A stretch of 6,320 nucleotides of DNA from Conexibacter sp. (GTDB lineage: Bacteria; Actinomycetota; Thermoleophilia; Solirubrobacterales; Solirubrobacteraceae): NCBI GenBank assembly GCA_025964215.1, contig JAOPZG010000542.1:1-6320 (forward strand). The letters are read 5' to 3'. The translations under genes were made by a program, and so were the position numbers. Of the stretch, positions 1 to 5,486 are shown one piece after another. Each line of letters begins with the position of its first letter. Position 1 is the first letter of the stretch. A model generated the notes under the pieces. The model had not been told where the DNA came from and did no database searches. It worked only from the letters and a program-made list of their open reading frames with translations.

Positions 1-341
1 TCGACGCCGAGGACGTTGGCGATCTCGTGCGGGTCGCTGACGATCGTCGTCGTCCCGTGCGGCAGCACCGCGTCGGCGAAGCGCCCCGGGGCGACCATCG
101 AGCTCTCGATGTGGACGTGCGCGTCGAGGAACCCCGGCGCGAGGTAGCGCCCCGCGGCCTCGATCACTTCCCGCCCGCTGACACCAGACCCGACGGCCAC
201 GACCCGGTCGCCCACGACCGCCACGTCCGCCGTCCGGATCTCCTGCGCGAGCACGTCGACCACCCGCGCGCCGCGCACCACCAGATCCGCCGGCTCCTGC
301 CCGCGAGCGACCCGGACCACCCGGGCGAGGACGTCAGTCAT
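1..341 (-). CDS. ade: Adenine deaminase, N-terminal part (3' end outside window)
   Basis: The first 113 residues of an amidohydrolase-superfamily enzyme; the rest lies beyond position 1. Adenine deaminases of this type hydrolyse adenine to hypoxanthine and ammonia in purine salvage in the cytoplasm; full-length members are around 570-600 residues. Residues 20-50 form the usual N-terminal beta-sandwich with [12 protein letters not shown] (19-30). The signature [14 protein letters not shown] (69-82) supplies the metal-binding HxH (His75, His77) with the following IESSM that separates adenine deaminases from dihydroorotases and other relatives. [21 protein letters not shown] (92-112, in two halves [10 protein letters not shown] and [11 protein letters not shown]) is equally characteristic. 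ATG 341 is 37 nt beyond the stop of the VOC gene, with only a weak GTCGGG before it. It could be the last gene of the operon or have its own promoter; none was recognised. The metal ligands and catalytic residues further along are not visible here. Confidence 0.93.
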   Translation of the reverse strand, partial: MTDVLARVVRVARGQEPADLVVRGARVVDVLAQEIRTADVAVVGDRVVAVGSGVSGREVIEAAGRYLAPGFLDAHVHIESSMVAPGRFADAVLPHGTTTIVSDPHEIANVLGV

Positions 342-378
342 CCCGACAGTGTCGCGAAGCCGCGCGCGCCGCGGCCGC

Positions 379-786
379 TCAGCGCTCCTGCAGCACCGAC
401 AGCACGTTCCCCGCCGGATCCGCGAACCACGCGATGTACGGCCCGCCCGCGCGCATGATGCCGCGCTCGTCCTGCTCCAGGCCGTCGTAGCGGAGGATCT
501 CGACGCCGCGCGCGACGAGCGCGTCGACCGCCGCCTCGATGTCGTCGGTGGGGAAGTTGAGGATCGTGTACTCCGCCGGCACGTGCCCCGGCTTCGGGTA
601 GGCCAGCGTCGGCCTCGCGCCGCCGTCGAGCCCGACCGTGAGCATCCCGTGCTCCACCGACGTCTCGATCCCGAGCACCTCGCCGTAGAACCGCTCCGCC
701 GCCGCGACGTCGTCCACCGCGAACCCGCTGTAGGCCTTCGTGTCCTTGAACATGCCCTTCAGACGGCCCGCGCCGCCCGGACTCAT
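379..786 (-). CDS. VOC family protein, metal ligands apparently not conserved
   Basis: A 135-residue VOC-superfamily protein, only distantly similar to its upstream neighbour. It shows [15 protein letters not shown] (12-26), then [11 protein letters not shown] (31-41), [20 protein letters not shown] (78-97) split across a strand and helix, and the closing [19 protein letters not shown] (115-133), a standard VOC C-terminus. In metal-dependent glyoxalases the last strand carries a Glu after DPxGN; here that place is Ser130. The first-strand His/Gln site appears to be Ser20. A metal-independent binding or unknown role is therefore more likely than glyoxalase activity. I chose ATG 786 because it overlaps the upstream TGA by 4 nt, although no Shine-Dalgarno is evident. 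The internal ATG at 753 would start the protein at [10 protein letters not shown], where many relatives begin, so the first 11 residues are uncertain. Substrate unknown. Confidence 0.87.
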   Translation of the reverse strand: MSPGGAGRLKGMFKDTKAYSGFAVDDVAAAERFYGEVLGIETSVEHGMLTVGLDGGARPTLAYPKPGHVPAEYTILNFPTDDIEAAVDALVARGVEILRYDGLEQDERGIMRAGGPYIAWFADPAGNVLSVLQER

Positions 787-1136
787 CGGTGGCTGAGGAT
801 GTTGATGACCTTGAACGTCGCCGGGTCCCGCGCGAAGAAGCGCCGGACGCCCCACGGCTCGTCGGTCAGCGGGTGGACGATCTCGTGGCCGCCGCCGAGC
901 GCCGCGGCGTAGGCGGCGTCGACGTCGTCGACCTCGATCGAGACGTCCGGCGCCACCGGCGCGGTCGCGTCGTCGGCCAGGACGGTCAGCTGGGCCGCCG
1001 GGTTCCCGGGCGCCGCGTAGGTCATGACCCAGCCCTGGTCCATCACGAGCTCCAGCCCGAGGACGTCCTCGTAGAACGCCCGGCTCGCGCGAGGGTCCGT
1101 CGCGTGCAGGTCCGGGACGATGCGCTTGACGGCCAT
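783..1136 (-). CDS. VOC family protein (glyoxalase/bleomycin-resistance fold), single module
   Basis: A 117-residue single-domain protein of the vicinal oxygen chelate superfamily; this size fits one pair of beta-alpha-beta-beta-beta modules. Family signs are MAVKRIVPDLHATDP (1-15), then SRAFYEDVLGLEL (18-30), VSIEVDDVDAAYAAAL (65-80), DEPWGVRRFFARDP (92-105) and the C-terminal VINILSH. This layout resembles the small VOC proteins usually annotated as glyoxalase or bleomycin resistance-like, many of unknown function. The terminal strand reads DPATFKVINIL where the family usually has DPxGxxINI, an apparent one-residue insertion in the loop before the last strand. ATG 1136 follows the transporter stop by 5 nt. 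The stop TGA overlaps the ATG of the second VOC gene by 4 nt, implying coupled expression and perhaps a heteromeric pair. The substrate is unknown and no resistance function is claimed. Confidence 0.88.
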   Translation of the reverse strand: MAVKRIVPDLHATDPRASRAFYEDVLGLELVMDQGWVMTYAAPGNPAAQLTVLADDATAPVAPDVSIEVDDVDAAYAAALGGGHEIVHPLTDEPWGVRRFFARDPATFKVINILSHR

Positions 1137-1139
1137 GGA

Positions 1140-1143
1140 CCTC
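1140..1143 (-). promoter_or_regulatory. Ribosome binding site of the first VOC gene, overlapping the MFS stop
   Basis: The minus-strand sequence TGAGGTCCATG contains the transporter's TGA stop, a GAGG Shine-Dalgarno sharing two of its bases, a 3-nt spacer and the ATG at 1136. The spacing is short but usable. A stop codon embedded in the ribosome binding site is a typical arrangement for termination-reinitiation coupling. Confidence 0.5.
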
Positions 1144-2479
1144 AGTATGCCGCGGCGCGCAGCCGCTCCTCGACCACGCGGCGCCGCGCGTCGGCGCGCA
1201 CCGCGCGCTCGTCGAGCACGCGCATGCCCGGGACGTAGAGCGCCGCGAGCGTCACGATCGCGCCGAGCAGCCCGGCGCCGACGAGCGTCGCGCGGGCGCC
1301 GATCGCGGCGCTCACCGGCCCGGTCAGCGCGAAGGAGAGCGGCAGCAGTCCGACCGAGATCAGCCAGTCCAGCGAGGAGACGCGGCCGAGCAGCGCGCTG
1401 GGCACGTGGCGCTGCTTGGTCGTCGCCCAGACGATCGTGCCGGCGGTCTCGAGCGCGTTGAAGACCGCGCTGGCGATCATCAGCTGCCAGATCGCGCTCG
1501 CCGCGCCGTAGCCCGCGACGGCCACCGTGGCGAGCGTCCACGCGATCAACATGAAGGTGATGCCCCGGCGCGGCAGGCCGAAGCGCCCGAGCGCGACCGC
1601 GCAGAGCATCGAGGCCAGCCCGCCCGCGGCGAAGACGAGGCCGAGGTCGAAGGCCGAGCCCTTCATCCCCTCCTTGACGACCCACGGCAGCAGCACCTCG
1701 ACCGGCCCCATGAACAGCAGGTAGGCGACCGCGGCGCTCGCGAACGTCGCCCACAGCCAGGCGTGGCCGCGCACGAACGTCCACCCCTCGCGGAGATCGG
1801 CGACCATCGAGCCGCCGCCGGCCGCCACGCGATCCCCGCGCGACGGCGCCATCAGCAGCACCGTCCCCGCGGCCATCAGGAACGTCGCGCAATCCAGGAC
1901 GAAGACGCCGCCCGCCCCCGCGACGCCGACGAGCACGCCGCCGATCGCCGGCCCGGCGAGCCGCAGCGCCAGCGGGCGCATCAGCTGGTCGAGCGCGTTG
2001 GCCTGCGTCAGCCGCTCGCCGGAGAGGATCTCCGGGACGAGCGCGTCGAAGGCCGGCGCGTGGAACGCGGCGCCGGTCCCGTACACGGCGGCGAGGACCA
2101 CGACCTGCCAGAGCTCGACCTGCCCGCCGATCGTCAGCCCGGCCAGCAGCGCGAGCGCCACCGCGCGCAGGAGGTCGGCGCCGACCAGCAGCCAGCGTCG
2201 CTCGAAGCGATCGCTCGCCACGCCGCCGATGAGCAGGAACGCGATCGTCGGCACGGTCATCGCGATGCCGACCAGCGACATCCCGGTCGGCCCGCCCGAC
2301 ATGGCGTACACCTGCCAGGCCAAGGCCACCAGGAACGCACCGTCGCCCAGCAGCGACGCGGTCGCACCGGTCCACAGCAGCCGGAAGTCGCGGTCGCGCA
2401 GCGGGCGGAAGATCCCGCCGCCCGGCCGATCGCGCTGGGTGGGCCCGAATCCGTCGAGGCTCTCGTAGCTATGGTGCAT
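1142..2479 (-). CDS. MFS exporter (MFS_3 / multidrug-efflux type)
   Basis: A 445-residue major facilitator superfamily permease, a usual length for 12-helix drug/proton antiporter-like exporters. After a polar lead of about 33 residues, FRPLRDRDFRLLWTG begins helix 1. A motif-A-like loop GGVASDRFERRW (85-96) follows helix 2. APAFDALVPEILSGERLTQ (141-159), then ANALDQLMRPL (160-170) and AGPAIGGVLVG (175-185), are typical of the MFS_3 exporter branch. A second-half VPSALLGRVSSLDWL (359-373) matches the same group. The C-terminus is an Arg/Glu-rich cytoplasmic tail. Export driven by proton exchange is the family expectation; the substrate cannot be inferred. ATG 2479 overlaps the upstream TAG by 11 nt (ATGCACCATAG). 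An in-frame GTG at 2512 would add 11 residues, overlap by 44 nt, and is preceded by a better Shine-Dalgarno, so the true start is uncertain. The stop TGA forms part of the ribosome binding site of the next gene. Confidence 0.92.
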   Translation of the reverse strand: MHHSYESLDGFGPTQRDRPGGGIFRPLRDRDFRLLWTGATASLLGDGAFLVALAWQVYAMSGGPTGMSLVGIAMTVPTIAFLLIGGVASDRFERRWLLVGADLLRAVALALLAGLTIGGQVELWQVVVLAAVYGTGAAFHAPAFDALVPEILSGERLTQANALDQLMRPLALRLAGPAIGGVLVGVAGAGGVFVLDCATFLMAAGTVLLMAPSRGDRVAAGGGSMVADLREGWTFVRGHAWLWATFASAAVAYLLFMGPVEVLLPWVVKEGMKGSAFDLGLVFAAGGLASMLCAVALGRFGLPRRGITFMLIAWTLATVAVAGYGAASAIWQLMIASAVFNALETAGTIVWATTKQRHVPSALLGRVSSLDWLISVGLLPLSFALTGPVSAAIGARATLVGAGLLGAIVTLAALYVPGMRVLDERAVRADARRRVVEERLRAAAY

Positions 2480-5400
2480 CGTCGCCGACGGGCAGGCCGG
2501 TGAGGAGCTCACCGGCGCGACCCTCGGCGAGGAACTGCCGTGCGGCCTCCGCGTTCATCGGCCGCGCGAAGTAGAAGCCCTGGCCCAGCTCGCAGCCGAG
2601 GTCGCGCAGCGTCTTCCACTGCTCGGGCATCTCGATGCCCTCGGCGACGACCTCGAGCGACAGCGTCGAGCCCAGCGCGACGACCGCGTTCGCCAGGTCG
2701 GCGGCCTGCGGCGAGGCGCCCTCCTGGAGGAACGAGCGATCCATCTTCAGGACGTCGACCGGGAACTTCGAGAGGTAGCTCAGCGACGAGTAGCCGGTGC
2801 CGAAGTCGTCGAGGGCGAGCTTGATGCCCAGCTCCTTGAGCTCGGCCAGGCGCTGGACGGCGAGGTCGGTGTCGGCCATCAGGACCGACTCGGTGATCTC
2901 GAGCGTCAGCTGCGCCGGCGGCAGGCCGGACTCCTCGAGCGCCTCGCGCACGTCGGTCACGATGTCGGAGTGCTGGAGCTGCTTGAGCGACAGGTTGATC
3001 GCCAGCGAGACCGGGCGGTCGGTCGGCAGCGACTCCATCAGGCGCCGCCCCTCGCGGCAGCCCTCGCGCAGGACCCAGCGGCCGATCGGCACGATCAGGC
3101 CGGTCTCCTCCGCGAGCGGGATGAACTGGTCGGGGCCGACCATCCCGCGCTCGGGGTGGTTCCAGCGCAGCAGCGCCTCGACGCCGCTGATCGTCCCGTC
3201 GTCCAGGCGGATGACCGGCTGGTAGAAGAGCTCGAGCTGGTCGGTGGCGAGCGCGCGCTGCAGGTCGGTGCGCAGCTCCAGGCGCTGGAGCACGCCCTCG
3301 TGCATCTCGGGCTCGAAGAGGCGGTAGCCGCCCTTGCCGTCGCGCTTGGCGATGTACATCGCCGCGTCGGCGTCGCGGATCAGCTCGTCGGCGTCGGCCG
3401 CGCCGTCCTCGGCGGCGATGGCGATGCCGAGGCTGCAGCGCAGCGCGAGCTCCTTGTGGGCGGCGGTCAGCGGCGTGCTGACGGCCTCCATGATGCGCTC
3501 GACGGCGTCGACGGCCTCCTGCACGCCCTCGATGTCCTCCAGCAGCACGGCGAACTCGTCGCCGCCGAAGCGCGCGGCGGTGTCGCTGGCGCGGATCGAC
3601 TGCGCGAGGCGCTGCGCGACCTGCGTGAGGACCTCGTCGCCGGCGGCGTGGCCGAGCGAGTCGTTGACGATCTTGAAGTCGTCGAGGTCGATGAAGATGA
3701 TGCCGATGCCCCGCGCCTCGCGGCGGCTGCGCGCGATCGCGTGGCGGACGCGCTCGACGAACAGCGCGCGGTTGGGCAGGCCGGTGACCGGGTCGTGGAA
3801 CGCCTGGTGGGCGAGCTGGCGCTCGAAGGCCTTGCGCTCGCTGACGTCGCGCGAGTTCAGCACGATCCCGCCGACGTGCTCGTCCTGCGTGAGGTTGGTG
3901 AACAGGACCTCGAACTGGCGTGTCGTCCCGTCCTTGTGGGCGAGCGTGCACTCGAGCGTCTGCGAGGCGACCGGCGCGTCGAGGCCGTCGGCGATCAGGC
4001 GCAGCAGGCGGCCGCCCTCGCCCTGCTCCATCAGCGAGTCGATGCGCGTCCCGACGACGTCCTCCGGCGTCCAGCCGAGCACGCGCTCGATCGCGGGGCT
4101 CTGGTAGGCGATCGTCGCGTCGGGGGCGAGCACCGTGATGAGGTCGGAGGAGTGCTTGACCAGCGAGGCGAAGCGCGCCTCGCCCTTGCGCCGGGCGAGG
4201 TCCTCGGTCAGCGCGGCGCGCTCGAAGGCGAGCACGACCTGCGAGCCCAGCGCGCCGAGCACCTCGCGCACCGCGCGCTCGCAGACCGCGGGACCGGTGA
4301 CGAGCAGGACCGACGCGGAGCCCTCGCGCGGGGCGAGGTCGACGACCATGCGGTCGTGGCCCGTGGCGGCGACGCGGTCGAGCGCCGTGAAGGAGCCTGC
4401 GTCGAGCAGCTCCGCGGAGGCGCCCTCGCCGGCGAGCTCCAGCGCCGCGCTCACCGCGACGCCGTCGAGCTCCTCGCGCGTGCCCGCGGCGACGAGCGCC
4501 GCACCGGCGCGCGAGAGCGCCCGCTCGCGGTCCATCGAGCGCTCCTGGTGGCGCATCATCCCGGCCATCCGGACGACGACCAGGCCGAAGAGCGCGATCG
4601 CCGCGCAGGTCACGACGGCCATGTCCCAGTCGGCGCGCTGGACGTCGTGCGTCAGCTCGACGGTCGGCGCGATCAGCGAGGCGACGGCCAGCAGCGAGAG
4701 CCGCCAGCGGGTCAGCATCGAGCGCGCCGGGCGGCCGTGCTCGAGCGTCGTCATCGACGGGTGCAGCGCGGCGGCGCCCCAGAGGACGTAGAAGCCGGCC
4801 CAGCCGAGGTCGAGCCACAGCTGCCCGGTGTACGTGCCGTGCAGGAGCTTCAACCCGTACACGAAGTCGGTGACGAGCAGCAGCAGGATCGCCGTCGACA
4901 TGAAGTGGAACGCCATCCCGCGCTTGCCCCCGTCGAGCGCCAGGCGCAGCGCCGCGGCGAGCAGCAGGACGTCGCCCAGCGGATAGGCGACGGAGACGAG
5001 CTTGGCGAGCGTGCTGAGCTCGCCGACGTGCAGGTTGGGCGCCATCAGCGCGATCCACTGCGGGACCGCGAGGCCGATGGTCAGGATCATCGCGTCGATC
5101 CCGCCGCGATCGGTCGAGCGCTCGGCGCGGCGGCGGACCAGCAGGATCAGGCCGACCATCAGCACCGGGTAGACGGCGATGTAGGACGCGTCGCCCAGCG
5201 ACGGGAACGGCGTCTCGTGACCGGTCAGCTTCGGGTAGCTGTAGGTGTAGAGGTCGCCGAGCCAGAAGAGCAGGAAGCCGCCGGCGAACCAGTACCACGG
5301 TGCCTTGGTCTGCGGCTGGTGCAGGCGGATGGCCGCCAGGATCGCGACGACGGGCGAGAGGCCCAGCGTGAACATGACGTAGGAGCTGCCCTTGAAGGGC

Positions 5401-5486
5401 GGCACCAGCATGTACAGGACGGCCAGCGTCGCGCCGAGCGCCAGGAACGGGATCCAGGCGCGGCGGCGGACGGTCTCGATGCTCAT
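2469..5486 (-). CDS. Membrane-bound PAS-GGDEF-EAL bifunctional c-di-GMP cyclase/phosphodiesterase
   Basis: A 1005-residue inner-membrane protein predicted to make and break cyclic di-GMP. Residues about 12-306 contain eight to ten hydrophobic segments. Residues about 320-430 look like a signalling helix plus a poorly conserved GAF-like segment. A PAS domain spans about 435-550 and ends in RDVSERKAFERQL. GGDEF spans about 560-722: it has FIDLDDFK with metal-binding Asp600, an intact GGDEF at 641-645, and an RxxD inhibitory site (RASD, 632-635) at the usual five-residue distance. EAL spans about 735-985: E770-A-L, N831, E863 (EITES), D893-D894 (DDFGTGYSS), K914, E949 and Q969 are all present, as in active phosphodiesterases. 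Both activities look possible; the balance cannot be read. The ATG at 5486 overlaps the upstream TGA by 4 nt and has GGAG six bases upstream, so the start is well supported. The TAG stop overlaps the start of the downstream transporter. Architecture resembles actinobacterial membrane GGDEF-EAL proteins. Confidence 0.96.
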   Translation of the reverse strand: MSIETVRRRAWIPFLALGATLAVLYMLVPPFKGSSYVMFTLGLSPVVAILAAIRLHQPQTKAPWYWFAGGFLLFWLGDLYTYSYPKLTGHETPFPSLGDASYIAVYPVLMVGLILLVRRRAERSTDRGGIDAMILTIGLAVPQWIALMAPNLHVGELSTLAKLVSVAYPLGDVLLLAAALRLALDGGKRGMAFHFMSTAILLLLVTDFVYGLKLLHGTYTGQLWLDLGWAGFYVLWGAAALHPSMTTLEHGRPARSMLTRWRLSLLAVASLIAPTVELTHDVQRADWDMAVVTCAAIALFGLVVVRMAGMMRHQERSMDRERALSRAGAALVAAGTREELDGVAVSAALELAGEGASAELLDAGSFTALDRVAATGHDRMVVDLAPREGSASVLLVTGPAVCERAVREVLGALGSQVVLAFERAALTEDLARRKGEARFASLVKHSSDLITVLAPDATIAYQSPAIERVLGWTPEDVVGTRIDSLMEQGEGGRLLRLIADGLDAPVASQTLECTLAHKDGTTRQFEVLFTNLTQDEHVGGIVLNSRDVSERKAFERQLAHQAFHDPVTGLPNRALFVERVRHAIARSRREARGIGIIFIDLDDFKIVNDSLGHAAGDEVLTQVAQRLAQSIRASDTAARFGGDEFAVLLEDIEGVQEAVDAVERIMEAVSTPLTAAHKELALRCSLGIAIAAEDGAADADELIRDADAAMYIAKRDGKGGYRLFEPEMHEGVLQRLELRTDLQRALATDQLELFYQPVIRLDDGTISGVEALLRWNHPERGMVGPDQFIPLAEETGLIVPIGRWVLREGCREGRRLMESLPTDRPVSLAINLSLKQLQHSDIVTDVREALEESGLPPAQLTLEITESVLMADTDLAVQRLAELKELGIKLALDDFGTGYSSLSYLSKFPVDVLKMDRSFLQEGASPQAADLANAVVALGSTLSLEVVAEGIEMPEQWKTLRDLGCELGQGFYFARPMNAEAARQFLAEGRAGELLTGLPVGDDAP
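2521..2525 (-). promoter_or_regulatory. Possible Shine-Dalgarno for an alternative GTG start of the MFS gene
   Basis: On the minus strand GAGGG sits 8 nt before GTG at 2512-2510, in frame with the transporter. ATG 2479 has no comparable purine run in front of it. This is the main argument for the longer form of the protein. Because the site lies in the coding sequence of the GGDEF-EAL gene, the match may be chance. Confidence 0.3.

Noticed and set aside
342..378. Possible promoter or terminator between the VOC gene and ade
   Set aside because: The 37 bases contain a GCGGCCGC palindrome and a 4-bp CGCG-GCTT-CGCG hairpin, but no T-run and no recognisable -10/-35; such matches are expected by chance at this GC content.
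787..855. Upstream extension of the second VOC gene to a start at 855
   Set aside because: The added 23 residues lie inside the coding sequence of the preceding VOC gene and have no VOC character; ATG 786 with its 4-nt overlap is a better start.
379..1136. The two VOC genes as a broken single two-module gene or a recent duplication
   Set aside because: Each has a complete N-terminus, its own start and a full closing motif, and the two sequences are too different for a recent duplication.
1406..2503. Plus-strand open frame of 365 codons opposite the MFS gene
   Set aside because: The product is Arg/Gln/His-rich without family motifs and lies wholly antisense to a clear transporter.
2509..5298. 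A second long minus-strand frame (about 930 codons) inside the GGDEF-EAL gene
   Set aside because: It is the same region read one frame off; the product is Arg/Pro/Ala-rich with no recognisable motif, as expected where the third codon position is almost always G or C.
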